From assembly GCA_034664085.1 (NCBI GenBank), contig JAXDII010000085.1:1-16654 (forward strand): a DNA stretch of 16,654 nucleotides. The letters run 5' to 3'. The translations under genes and the position numbers were made by a program. This stretch comes from JACVRW01 sp034664085 (GTDB lineage: Bacteria > Actinomycetota > Thermoleophilia > Solirubrobacterales > Thermoleophilaceae). Below, one piece after another: positions 6,543 to 13,834 of the stretch. Position 1 is the stretch's first letter. Each line of letters starts with the position of its first letter. The notes under the pieces were generated by a model. The model searched no databases. It was not told where the DNA came from and saw only the letters and a program-made list of their open reading frames with translations.

Positions 6543-7873
6543 CAGGCCGCGGCCGCGACGGGCTCGCGCAGCGCCCGCCGCTGGGCCACCACCTCGCCGC
6601 CCCGCTCGGGCACGAGGGTGATCGCGCGCCGGGTGATCCGCTCGGGCCGTGCGTCGGCGGGCCGCAGCTCCAGCCGGCGGACCAGCTCGCGGAGCACGAT
6701 CCTCATCTCGAACAGCGCGAAGGTGGCGCCCAGGCAGCGGCGCACGCCGCCGCCGAACGGGATCCAGGTGTACGTGCCGGCCGGCTGCTCGAGGAAGCGC
6801 TCGGGCCGGAAGGCGAACGGCTCGGGGTAGACGTCCGGGCGCCGGTGCACGAGGTAGATGCAGGGCGCCAGGTTCACGCCGGCGGGCAGCAGCCGTCCGC
6901 CGATCTCCATCGGCTCGGTCAGGCGGCGCAGCACCAGGGCCAGGATCGGCCGCAGCCGCAGGGTCTCCTTGCAGACGGCGTCTAGGTACTCGTCGCCGCC
7001 GGCGTCCACGTCCTCGCGCAGCCGTGCGAGCACCTGCGGGTTGCGCACCAGGCGCTCGACGGACCAGGCCAGCGACGAGGCCGTCGTCTCGTGCCCGGCC
7101 ACGAGCAGCGTCATCAGCTCGTCGCGCAGCTCCTGGTCGGTCATGGCGCTGCCGTCCTCGTGCCGGGCACCGAGCAGCAGCGACAGCACGTCGTCGCGCT
7201 GGTCGAGGTCGGGCGCCTGGCGGCGCTCGCGGATCTCGTCGTAGATCAGCTCGTCGGCGGGCTCGCGCACGCGCCGGAACATCCGCGCCCGCTCGACCCG
7301 GTGCGGGCCGAGCATGGCCAGCATCGCCATGCGGCGCGGGTCCGAGCCCCACTCGAGCGCCCCGGCGAGCGTCCGGCGCAGGCGTTCGCGGCGCTCGTCG
7401 TCCTGGACGCCGAAGACCGTGCGCATGATCACCTCGAGGGTGATGCGCTGCATCGCTGGGCGGACGGCGAACGGCTGCCCCGCGGGCCAGCTCTCGATCT
7501 CGGCCCCCGCGACCTCGGCCATCGTCTCCTCGTAGCTGCGCATGCGCTCGCCGTGGAAGGACGGCAGCATCAGCTTGCGCTGCGACATGTGCTGGGCCTC
7601 GTCGAGCAGGAGCACGGAGTGGTGGCCGAGCATCGGCAGCAGCACGATGTTGGCCTCGCCGGCGTGCAGCACGCGCGGATCGCCGGTGAAGACCTGTTTC
7701 ACGGCGTCGGGGTGGGCGAGGAAGACCCAGGTGCCCTCGTGGGCGATGCGCAGCGTGAACATGTCGCCGTAGCGGCGCCGGCAGTCCTCGAGCATCGGGC
7801 CGGGCCGGTACATCCAGCGGACCGTCTGCCGCAGGCGGGAAGCGGACGGGCCGGGCGGGACCGTGGCGTTCAC
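6542..7873 (-). CDS. Cytochrome P450
   Basis: A soluble bacterial P450 of 443 aa that would hydroxylate or otherwise oxidise a small molecule using electrons from a ferredoxin/reductase encoded elsewhere (none here). The I-helix oxygen-activation motif AGHETT is at 259-264, the ExxR pair in KETLRLRP at E303/R306, and the heme-ligand loop FGGGVRRCLG at 373-382 with C380 as thiolate ligand. All key residues are intact. Length and motifs resemble actinobacterial or mycobacterial CYP families such as CYP138/CYP135-like enzymes, but subfamily and substrate are not assignable. The start is GTG at 7873; the ATG two bases upstream hits a stop at once. TTGCAT-N17-TACCTT-N7-GTG fits a leaderless promoter and supports this start. 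It is the first gene of an operon with tetR. Confidence 0.95.
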   Translation of the reverse strand: MNATVPPGPSASRLRQTVRWMYRPGPMLEDCRRRYGDMFTLRIAHEGTWVFLAHPDAVKQVFTGDPRVLHAGEANIVLLPMLGHHSVLLLDEAQHMSQRKLMLPSFHGERMRSYEETMAEVAGAEIESWPAGQPFAVRPAMQRITLEVIMRTVFGVQDDERRERLRRTLAGALEWGSDPRRMAMLAMLGPHRVERARMFRRVREPADELIYDEIRERRQAPDLDQRDDVLSLLLGARHEDGSAMTDQELRDELMTLLVAGHETTASSLAWSVERLVRNPQVLARLREDVDAGGDEYLDAVCKETLRLRPILALVLRRLTEPMEIGGRLLPAGVNLAPCIYLVHRRPDVYPEPFAFRPERFLEQPAGTYTWIPFGGGVRRCLGATFALFEMRIVLRELVRRLELRPADARPERITRRAITLVPERGGEVVAQRRALREPVAAAA

Positions 7874-7905
7874 ATACCGGAAGGTATCCGAATACCGTCA
7901 GGTAT
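7874..7905. promoter_or_regulatory. Tandem operator: two ATACC-N4-GGTAT palindromes in phase
   Basis: Two 14-bp palindromes, 7874-7887 (ATACCGGAAGGTAT) and 7892-7905 (ATACCGTCAGGTAT), lie 18 bp apart centre to centre. The four half-sites ATACC, GGTAT, ATACC, GGTAT begin at 7874, 7883, 7892 and 7901, exactly every 9 bp. The middle pair GGTAT-CCGA-ATACC is also an inverted repeat. The array ends one base before the P450 GTG and covers the -35/-10 spacer and the -10. This is the layout expected for cooperative binding of two TetR-type dimers, and the tetR gene is in the operon. The repeats are seen directly. The binding protein is inferred. Confidence 0.85.
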
Positions 7906-7909
7906 GCAA
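7881..7909 (-). promoter_or_regulatory. Candidate P450-tetR promoter
   Basis: On the minus strand TTGCAT (7909-7904) is separated by exactly 17 bp from TACCTT (7886-7881), and 7 nt later comes the GTG start. The -10 lies within the operator palindrome nearest the gene, and the operator fills the spacer. Bound repressor would therefore block polymerase. The -35 matches consensus only in TTG. The transcript is probably leaderless, since no Shine-Dalgarno is present. Confidence 0.55.
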
Positions 7910-7920
7910 GCGAGCTTGCA
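7905..7920. repeat. 16-bp inverted repeat TGCAAGC-GA-GCTTGCA
   Basis: Perfect 7-bp arms surround GA, between the permease stop codon (7926-7924) and the P450 operator, which it touches at 7905. It overlaps the P450 -35 candidate. It may be a further operator for a different regulator, or a hairpin closing the sulfate operon transcript. No T-run follows it on the minus strand, so a terminator role is weak. Confidence 0.6.
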
Positions 7921-7923
7921 AAA

Positions 7924-8808
7924 TCAGCGAATGGCCGCCCGCGCCCGCCGCTGGCGCACCATCGTCACGACCAGCAGCGCGATCACGGCGACGGGGAAGG
8001 GCACGATCACGGCGACCGGCAGGTCGAGTCCGGCCTTGATCAGCAGGGCGAGGCCGGCGCCGATCAGCACCACCGCGAGCGTGGTCCGCAGCACTGCCGG
8101 CTGCACGCGCACCGACCAGTGGCTGCCGAGCCACACGCCCGGCACCGAGCCGAGCAGGATGGTGCCGACCAGCCCGAAGTCGACGTTGCCGGCCAACACG
8201 TGCGCCAGCCCGGCGGCCCACAGCAGCACCGCTGCGTGGAACACGTCGGTCCCCACCACGCGCGTGGGCGTCAGGCGGAACAGCAGAATCAGGCCCACGG
8301 CGATCAGTGCGCCGCTGCCGGCGGAGGTCACGCCCAGCACGAAGCCCACCGCAACTCCGAGCACCACGGCGGCGATCTTGTGGCGGCGCTCCAGCTCGAT
8401 CGTGTCGCGCTCGCGCTCGTGCATGCGCTTCAGGAAGGCGCGCACGAGCGTGGCCGCCCCCGTCAGCAGCAGGGCCACGGCGAGGATCGACAGCAGCAGC
8501 TCGTTGAAGTCGCGCCCGGCCAGGTCCTCGAGCAGCCCCAGCACGTACACGCCGCAGATCGCGGCCGGGACCGAGCCCAGCGCCATCCAGCTCGACAGCC
8601 GGACGTCCACGGTCTGCTGGCGCCAGTGCTTGTAGCCGCCGACCGTCTTGGTGACGGCGGCGTAGGCGAGGTCCGTGCCGATGGCCGTGATCGGCGTGAC
8701 GCCGAACACGAGGATCAGCATCGGCGTCATCAGGGAGCCGCCCCCGATGCCCGTCATGCCCACCAGCACGCCGACACCGAGGCCGAACGCGATCAGCGCG
8801 TAATCCAC
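7924..8808 (-). CDS. TauE/SafE-family membrane permease (sulfite/sulfate-type)
   Basis: An integral membrane protein of 294 aa with about eight hydrophobic segments in two similar halves. The first half carries MTGIGGGSLMTP (about 18-29), the family signature. The second has the corresponding GVTSAGSGALIAVG stretch followed by VGTDVFHAA. A charged loop (KRMHERERDTIELERRHK) separates the halves. TauE/SafE proteins move small sulfur-containing or organic anions across the membrane. As the last gene of a sulfate reduction operon, 20 bp after cysN, it probably imports sulfate or exports excess sulfite; direction cannot be told from sequence. The start is GTG at 8808, because no ATG in frame lies between there and the in-frame sequence overlapping cysN. 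The Shine-Dalgarno is weak. Confidence 0.85.
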   Translation of the reverse strand: MDYALIAFGLGVGVLVGMTGIGGGSLMTPMLILVFGVTPITAIGTDLAYAAVTKTVGGYKHWRQQTVDVRLSSWMALGSVPAAICGVYVLGLLEDLAGRDFNELLLSILAVALLLTGAATLVRAFLKRMHERERDTIELERRHKIAAVVLGVAVGFVLGVTSAGSGALIAVGLILLFRLTPTRVVGTDVFHAAVLLWAAGLAHVLAGNVDFGLVGTILLGSVPGVWLGSHWSVRVQPAVLRTTLAVVLIGAGLALLIKAGLDLPVAVIVPFPVAVIALLVVTMVRQRRARAAIR

Positions 8809-8828
8809 GATCGGCGAGCCTAGCTGGG

Positions 8829-10118
8829 CTAGAGCACCATGCCCGCACCGACGGTGTCGTTGGTCGACTCGTCGATGAGGATGAAGCTGCCGGTCACGCG
8901 GTTGCGCCGGTACTCGTCCACGAACAACGGCGACGACAGCCGCAGCCCCACGCGGCCGATCTCGTTCAGCTCCAGCCCGGTCGCATCCTTGTCGCGGTGC
9001 AGGGAGTTGACGTCGATGCGGTAGCGCACCTCGTCCACCTTGGCGAGCGCCGTGCGGGTCGTGTGCTTGATGCGGTAGCGGCCGGAGCTGGACAGCGGGC
9101 GCTCGGACATCCAGCAGATCATCGCGTCGATGTCGCGCGCCTCCGTCGGGCGGTTCTCCGGACGGCAGATCATGTCGCCGCGCGACACGTCGATGTCGTC
9201 CTCCAGGTGGATCGTCACCGAGAGCGGCGGGTAGGCCTCGTCGAGCTGGCCCTCGAAGGTGTCGATCGAGGCGATCCGCGTCGTGCGCCCCGACGGCAGG
9301 ACGACGACGTCGTCCCCGGGGCGCAGCACTCCGGACGCGACCTCGCCGGCGTAGCCGCGGTAGTCGTGGTGCTCGTCGGACATCGGCCGCACCACCCACT
9401 GGACCGGGAAGCGGGGATCGCGCAGGTTGCGGTCGGACGCCACGTGAACGTGCTCTAGGTGGTAGAGCAGCGACGTTCCCTCGTACCAGGGCATGTCCTC
9501 GGAGCGCGAGACGACGTTGTCACCGCGCAGGGCCGAGATCGGAATGAACGTCACGTCGTGGATGTCGAGCTTCGCGAGCCAGCCCGAGAAGTCGGACGCG
9601 ATGCGGTCGAACACCGACTGGTCGTAGTCGACCAGGTCCATCTTGTTCACGCACACGACCAGGTGCGGGATGCGCAGCAGCGACGCGATGAAGGCGTGCC
9701 TGCGCGACTGCTCGAGCACGCCCTTGCGGGCGTCGACCAGGACCAGCGCCAGGTCGGCGGTGGAGGCGCCGGTGACCATGTTGCGCGTGTACTGCTCGTG
9801 CCCCGGCGTGTCGGCGATGATGAACTTGCGCCGCGGCGTGTGGAAGTAGCGGTAGGCGACGTCGATCGTGATGCCCTGCTCGCGCTCGGCCCGCAGGCCG
9901 TCGGTGAGGAGGGCCAGGTTCACGTAGCCGTCGCCGCGCAGCTTCGAGCTGCGCTCCACGTGCGCGAGCTGGTCCTCGAAGATCGACTTGGTGTCGAACA
10001 GCAGGCGGCCGATCAGGGTCGACTTGCCGTCGTCGACGGAGCCCGCCGTCGCGAAGCGGACCAGCTCCGAAGTAGCGGCCGCAGGCGGATTCCCATTCGT
10101 GGCGGCCCCGGCCGCCAC
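8829..10118 (-). CDS. cysN: Sulfate adenylyltransferase subunit 1 (GTPase)
   Basis: CysN is the GTP-hydrolysing subunit of ATP sulfurylase; with CysD it forms adenosine 5'-phosphosulfate from sulfate and ATP. The P-loop is GSVDDGKST (26-34), the switch I region RAEREQGITID (about 76-86), the G3 motif DTPGHEQ (103-109) and the G4 motif NKMD (158-161). EF-Tu-like beta-barrel domains follow. At 429 aa it is a stand-alone CysN with no fused APS kinase (CysC) domain. This fits the APS-reducing CysH in the operon, which needs no PAPS. The start GTG at 10118 lies 2 bp after the cysD stop. A strong AGGAGGGG lies within the end of cysD, though 11-13 nt upstream. The reading frame remains open further into cysD, but that sequence is not CysN-like. 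Confidence 0.95.
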   Translation of the reverse strand: MAAGAATNGNPPAAATSELVRFATAGSVDDGKSTLIGRLLFDTKSIFEDQLAHVERSSKLRGDGYVNLALLTDGLRAEREQGITIDVAYRYFHTPRRKFIIADTPGHEQYTRNMVTGASTADLALVLVDARKGVLEQSRRHAFIASLLRIPHLVVCVNKMDLVDYDQSVFDRIASDFSGWLAKLDIHDVTFIPISALRGDNVVSRSEDMPWYEGTSLLYHLEHVHVASDRNLRDPRFPVQWVVRPMSDEHHDYRGYAGEVASGVLRPGDDVVVLPSGRTTRIASIDTFEGQLDEAYPPLSVTIHLEDDIDVSRGDMICRPENRPTEARDIDAMICWMSERPLSSSGRYRIKHTTRTALAKVDEVRYRIDVNSLHRDKDATGLELNEIGRVGLRLSSPLFVDEYRRNRVTGSFILIDESTNDTVGAGMVL

Positions 10119-10120
10119 CG

Positions 10121-11068
10121 CTAGAAGTACCCCTCCTTCTTGCGGTCCTCCATGGCCGCCTCGGAGATGCGATCGTCCGCGCGCGTCTCGCCGCGCTCGG
10201 TGATGCGCGTGGCCGCGATCTCCGCGACCACCTCCTCCAGCGTGGCGGCCTCGGAGGCCACGGCGCCGGTGCAGCTCATGTCGCCGACGGTGCGGAAGCG
10301 GACCGACACCGGGAAGGGCTCCTCGTCGGGCAGCATCTCGAGGAAGTCGGAGGCCGCGTAGAGCATGCCGTCGCGCCGGAAGACGTCGCGCTCGTGGGCG
10401 AAGTAGATCGAGGGGAGCTCGATGTCCTCCTCGGAGATGTACTGCCACACGTCCAGCTCGGTCCAGTTGGAGAGCGGGAAGACGCGCACGTGCTCGCCCG
10501 GCTTGATGTAGCCGTTGTAGAGGTTCCACAGCTCCGGGCGCTGGGCCTTGGGGTCCCACTGCCCGAAGTCGTCGCGGAAGGAGAGGATGCGCTCCTTCGC
10601 GCGGGCGCGCTCCTCGTCGCGGCGGGCGCCTCCGAAGGCAGCCTTGAAGCCGTGCTCCTCGATCGCGTCCAGCAGCGTCACCGACTGGAGCCGGTTGCGC
10701 GAGGCGCGCGGTCCGGTCTCCTCGACGACGCGGCCCTTGTCGATCGAATCCTGGACATGGGCCACGATCAGCTCCGCGCCCACCTCCGCCAGGATCTGGT
10801 CGCGGTACTCGATCACCTCGGGGAAGTTGTGCCCGGTGTCCACGTGCATGACGGGAAAGGGCAGTCCCGCGGGGCTGAAGGCCTTGCGCGCAAGATGCAG
10901 CAGGACGGCCGAGTCCTTGCCGCCAGAGAACAGCAGCACGCAGCTCTGGAGCTCCGCGGCCACCTCGCGGATCACGTGGATGGCCTCGGACTCGAGCGCC
11001 CGCAGATGTGAGATCTCGTAGGTCATCTTGTCGCCGCGCGAGTCACGCGGACTGTCGAGCACGCTCAT
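10121..11068 (-). CDS. cysD: Sulfate adenylyltransferase subunit 2
   Basis: CysD is the catalytic N-type ATP pyrophosphatase subunit of ATP sulfurylase and works with CysN. The PP-loop SGGKDSA is at 48-54 and is followed by the sulfurylase hallmark VDTGHNFPE, then GGARRDEER and the C-terminal DDRISEAAMEDRKKEGYF typical of the family. The length is 315 aa, slightly above the usual 300 because of a short N-terminal extension before MTYEISHLRALE. I chose the ATG at 11068 because it forms an ATGA overlap with the cysH stop (11067-11065), a standard coupling arrangement. A later ATG at 11026, directly before TYEISHLRALE, would give a more typical length and remains possible. Confidence 0.95.
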   Translation of the reverse strand: MSVLDSPRDSRGDKMTYEISHLRALESEAIHVIREVAAELQSCVLLFSGGKDSAVLLHLARKAFSPAGLPFPVMHVDTGHNFPEVIEYRDQILAEVGAELIVAHVQDSIDKGRVVEETGPRASRNRLQSVTLLDAIEEHGFKAAFGGARRDEERARAKERILSFRDDFGQWDPKAQRPELWNLYNGYIKPGEHVRVFPLSNWTELDVWQYISEEDIELPSIYFAHERDVFRRDGMLYAASDFLEMLPDEEPFPVSVRFRTVGDMSCTGAVASEAATLEEVVAEIAATRITERGETRADDRISEAAMEDRKKEGYF

Positions 11069-11679
11069 ACGTGCAATCCGCACTCCGTCTTCGACTGTCC
11101 GGCCCAGCGGCCTTCGCGGCCGTCCCCGGGCAGTGTGCAGGGGGCACAGCCGATCGAAGCGTACCCCTGGTCGTGGAGCGGATGGTAGGGAAGGTCATGC
11201 TCGTGCACGTAGCGCCACACGTCCTGGGTGCTCCAGTCGGCGAGCGGGTTGAACTTCCATACCCCGCGGGCGGCCTGGAATTCCAGCTTCTCGGCCTCCG
11301 CGCGGGTGGCCGACTGCTCGCGCCTGATGCCCGTGATCCACGCCTGGGCGCCGGACAGGGCCTGCTCCAGCGCGTCCACCTTGCGCTGGCCGCAGCAGTT
11401 CGAGGCGCCCCAGGGCGTGCCATTCGGCGGCGTGGCGTCCATCACCTCGACGTGGAGGCCGTAGCGGTCCTCGATCTTGCGCCAGGTCTCGTATGTCTCG
11501 GGGAACAACACGCCGGTATCGATGGTGAACACGCGGGCGCTCGGCTCGATGCTCATCAGCATGTCGATCAGGACCGACTCCTCCTTCTGGAAGGAGCAGG
11601 CGAGGACCAGGCTGGGGTGGTGGCGCTCGACGGCGGCGGCGAGCACCTCCTCCGCGGTTGCGTCCTCTAGACCGCGCAT
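11065..11679 (-). CDS. cysH: Adenylyl-sulfate (APS) reductase, [4Fe-4S] type
   Basis: This 204-aa enzyme reduces APS to sulfite and AMP using thioredoxin. The N-terminal FTIDTGVLFPETY segment is shared with PAPS/APS reductases. The cysteine pair C95-C96 (SNCCGQRKVD) and C178-x2-C181 (IGCAPCT) are the four iron-sulfur ligands that mark the APS-using class. The nucleophilic cysteine is C200 in ECGLH near the C-terminus. The FeS motif and the absence of APS kinase in the operon agree with each other. The ATG at 11679 starts 13 bp inside the upstream sulfite reductase gene and is preceded by a GAGGG-type ribosome site. Its stop overlaps cysD by 4 nt. All catalytic and cluster residues are present. 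The protein is somewhat shorter than many homologs at the N-terminus. Confidence 0.95.
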   Translation of the reverse strand: MRGLEDATAEEVLAAAVERHHPSLVLACSFQKEESVLIDMLMSIEPSARVFTIDTGVLFPETYETWRKIEDRYGLHVEVMDATPPNGTPWGASNCCGQRKVDALEQALSGAQAWITGIRREQSATRAEAEKLEFQAARGVWKFNPLADWSTQDVWRYVHEHDLPYHPLHDQGYASIGCAPCTLPGDGREGRWAGQSKTECGLHV

Positions 11680-13499
11680 TCGCCCTCGCCCCGGATGACC
11701 TGGAAGGCCTCATTGCGCTGCCAGTCGATGAAGTGGCTCATGTTCTCGAGCGAGAACTCGATCGGCAGGGCCAGCTCGCGCGCCTCGTCCTCGAAGCGCG
11801 TGGTGCCGACCCGCAGGGCGAAGGCGTTGAACTCCTCGCCGTCCTCGCGCTCGGCCTCGTACATCCGCAGCCAGCGTTCGACCGCATCCGGCACTCGCTT
11901 GGCCGGCAGGCGCACCTTGAGGCGCGCGCCGTACGCGACCTCGCCGCCCTCGTACTGGCCGCCGATGTGGGCGACGTACGCGGGGACGGTGTGCTCGCCC
12001 ACCTTGATCGAGGCTCCGTAGAACCCGATGTTGGCGATGTGGTGCTGGCTGCAGCCGTTCGGGCAGCCGGACATCTTGATGTGCACCCTGCGCGTGAGCG
12101 GGTCCTCGATCTCCATCGACTCGACGCGCTCGCGCACGGCGTGGTTGAGCCCCATCGAGCTGGTGATGCCGAGCTTGCACGAGTCGGTGCCGGGGCAGCT
12201 GATGACGTCGTTGATCTCGTCGACGCCGGCGTCGCCGAGCCCCAGCTCGCTGAGCGCCCGCCACACCTCGTAGACGGTCTCGTCGCGCACCCAGCGCAGC
12301 ACCAGGTTCTGGTGCACGGTGGTGCGGGCGTACCCGCCCGAGTAGTCGCGCATCAGCTGGGCCAGCCCGCGGAACTGCTCGGGCGTCAGGTCGCCGCGGA
12401 CCACCTTGATCTGCACGGTCGAGAAGCCGGCCTGGCGCTGGGGCTCCACGCTCGTGGCGCGCCAGCGCTCGAACGCGCTCCCGTCGCCGTTGGGGCTCGC
12501 GTAGGTGGACGGGAGGCCCGGGGCGCCCGCCTCCTCGTCGTCGACGAACAGCAGCGGCTGCGGGTCGAAGTCGCGCTCGGCGACCCAGTCGCCCTTGAGC
12601 TCCTCCTCCACCTGGCTGCGCAGCTCGTCGATGCCGAACTTGTCGACGAAGACCTTGAGGCGCGCCCGCGCGCGGTTCGCGCGCAGCCACTCCTGGCGGT
12701 CGAAGATGCGGAACACCGCCTCGGCGACCTTCAGGTACTCGCCGTCGTCGGCCCCCACGAAGTCGTAGAGCGTCGGAGCGATGCGCGGCATGATCGACGT
12801 GCCGCCGCCGACGCGCAGCTCGAAGCCGCGGACGCCGTCGCGGACGCGCGGGATGTAGGCGATGTCGTGGATGCCGGTGATCGCGCGGTCCTCGTCCGTG
12901 GCGGTGAAGGCGGTCTTCACCTTGCGCGGCATCAGCTGGGTCGTGGGGTGGCGCACGAAGTAGCGCACGTAGGCGCCGACGTACGGCGTCGGGTCGAACA
13001 GCTCGCCCTCGCACACGCCCGCCCACGGGTCACCGGTGACGTTGCGGACCGTGTTGCCGCAGCCCTCGCGGCTCGACAGGCCGGAGTCGGACAGCTCGCG
13101 GATCGCCGCGGCGGCGTCGCGCAGCGGGATGTGGTGCAGCTGGATGTTCTGCCGCGTGGTGATGTGGCCCTTGTTGAGGGGCGCGTACTTCTCCACGACC
13201 TCGGCGAACGACTCCATCTGCTCCGGCGTGATCCCGCCGAACGGCAGCTTCACCCGGATCATCTGCACGTCGGCCTGGCGCTGGCCGTAGACGCCCTGCT
13301 TCAGCCGGAAGCCGATGAACTCGTTCTCGGGCGTGTCGCCGGCGAGGTACTTCTCGGCCTCGTTGTCGAAGTCGTCGAACTCGCGCTGGAGGATCGGGAT
13401 GATGTGCCCGGGGACGTCTTCCAGGACCTCGGGGTTTTCGAGCGAGCCCTTGCGGCCCTTGCCTGTCTTGGTCCGCGACTCGGTCGAGGTGGGTTCCAT
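11667..13499 (-). CDS. sir: Ferredoxin-type assimilatory sulfite reductase (siroheme, 4Fe-4S)
   Basis: A 610-aa enzyme that reduces sulfite to sulfide with six electrons, probably from ferredoxin. The two-repeat nitrite/sulfite reductase fold is visible. The coupled siroheme/4Fe-4S ligands are C435-x5-C441 (CPGTDSC) and C479-x3-C483 (CPNGC), and TTRQNIQ (114-120) binds siroheme. Y71 (GVYGQRQ) and C147 (EGCGNTVRN) appear to correspond to the residues cross-linked in mycobacterial SirA. The nitrite reductase homologs share this fold. Position at the head of the cysH-cysD-cysN cluster argues for sulfite. The ATG at 13499 has GGAGGA 11 nt upstream, and the MRLAGS start 48 bp further up lacks support. 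It is the first gene of the operon. The intergenic region upstream contains an unusual AT-rich stretch. Confidence 0.93.
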   Translation of the reverse strand: MEPTSTESRTKTGKGRKGSLENPEVLEDVPGHIIPILQREFDDFDNEAEKYLAGDTPENEFIGFRLKQGVYGQRQADVQMIRVKLPFGGITPEQMESFAEVVEKYAPLNKGHITTRQNIQLHHIPLRDAAAAIRELSDSGLSSREGCGNTVRNVTGDPWAGVCEGELFDPTPYVGAYVRYFVRHPTTQLMPRKVKTAFTATDEDRAITGIHDIAYIPRVRDGVRGFELRVGGGTSIMPRIAPTLYDFVGADDGEYLKVAEAVFRIFDRQEWLRANRARARLKVFVDKFGIDELRSQVEEELKGDWVAERDFDPQPLLFVDDEEAGAPGLPSTYASPNGDGSAFERWRATSVEPQRQAGFSTVQIKVVRGDLTPEQFRGLAQLMRDYSGGYARTTVHQNLVLRWVRDETVYEVWRALSELGLGDAGVDEINDVISCPGTDSCKLGITSSMGLNHAVRERVESMEIEDPLTRRVHIKMSGCPNGCSQHHIANIGFYGASIKVGEHTVPAYVAHIGGQYEGGEVAYGARLKVRLPAKRVPDAVERWLRMYEAEREDGEEFNAFALRVGTTRFEDEARELALPIEFSLENMSHFIDWQRNEAFQVIRGEGECAV

Positions 13500-13588
13500 G
13501 GTGTCTGCAGTCCTCCGGGATCGGGACCTACTGCCGGCCAGCCTCAAAAACTACCAAAACCCGGTCGAGTTTCCGAAGATAGCCCGTG
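13500..13588 (-). promoter_or_regulatory. Candidate promoter/leader of the sulfate reduction operon
   Basis: This 89-bp gap precedes the sulfite reductase and contains the most AT-rich stretch noticed in the window (13541-13582). On the minus strand TAGTTT (13553-13548) is a -10 candidate with a weak TTCGGA 18 bp upstream, and TATCTT (13581-13576) is another. A GTTTTGGTA/GTTTTTGAG near-direct repeat lies around the first. A ribosome site GGAGGA sits 11 nt before the ATG. The leader is too short for a known SAM riboswitch. A sulfur-responsive regulator site is plausible but not identified. The operon could also receive readthrough from the epsilon-like gene. Confidence 0.4.
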
Positions 13589-13834
13589 CTAGGGGCCCCA
13601 GCGCTCGCCGTCGCCCCACGGGGACGGCGCTGCCGGGTCGCGCTTGGTGCCGGCGAACAGCCCCGCGCGCAGCCATGGGCTGATCGCCGGGCCGGCGGTC
13701 GCGGGCGGGGGCGCGGTGTCGCGCAGGAACTGCTCGATCGCGGCGGCGATCGCGGCGGCCTCCTCGGGCGAGGGCGCGCTGCCCTTCAGCTCGATGCGTG
13801 GCCGGCCGGGGTGCTGCTTTCCATTGCGGCTCAC
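13589..13834 (-). CDS. Acyl-CoA carboxylase epsilon subunit-like small protein
   Basis: An 81-aa protein. The N-terminal core PRIELKGSAPSPEEAAAIAAAI, with a short beta strand, proline, EE and an alanine-rich helix, resembles actinobacterial acyl-CoA carboxylase epsilon subunits. A proline/glycine linker is then followed by SPWLRAGLFAG and a tryptophan-containing tail SPWGDGERWGP. Known epsilon subunits bind the carboxyltransferase beta subunit and stimulate the holoenzyme. The beta subunit encoded at the window's right edge and the alpha subunit at 230-1990 are natural partners, but this gene adjoins neither. The start GTG at 13834 is chosen because similarity begins a few residues later and a TACGCT -10 candidate (13849-13844) lies 9 nt before it. 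It lies 89 bp upstream of sir on the same strand. Assignment is by pattern and is moderately sure. Confidence 0.7.
   Translation of the reverse strand: MSRNGKQHPGRPRIELKGSAPSPEEAAAIAAAIEQFLRDTAPPPATAGPAISPWLRAGLFAGTKRDPAAPSPWGDGERWGP

Noticed and set aside
13500..13588. SAM or other sulfur riboswitch before sulfite reductase
   Set aside because: The gap is 89 bp and shows no recognisable aptamer helices.
11658..13592. 644-codon plus-strand frame opposite sulfite reductase
   Set aside because: It is a shadow of a clearly conserved gene on the other strand. Its sequence is dominated by Leu/Ala/Val/Arg/Asp and has no motif.
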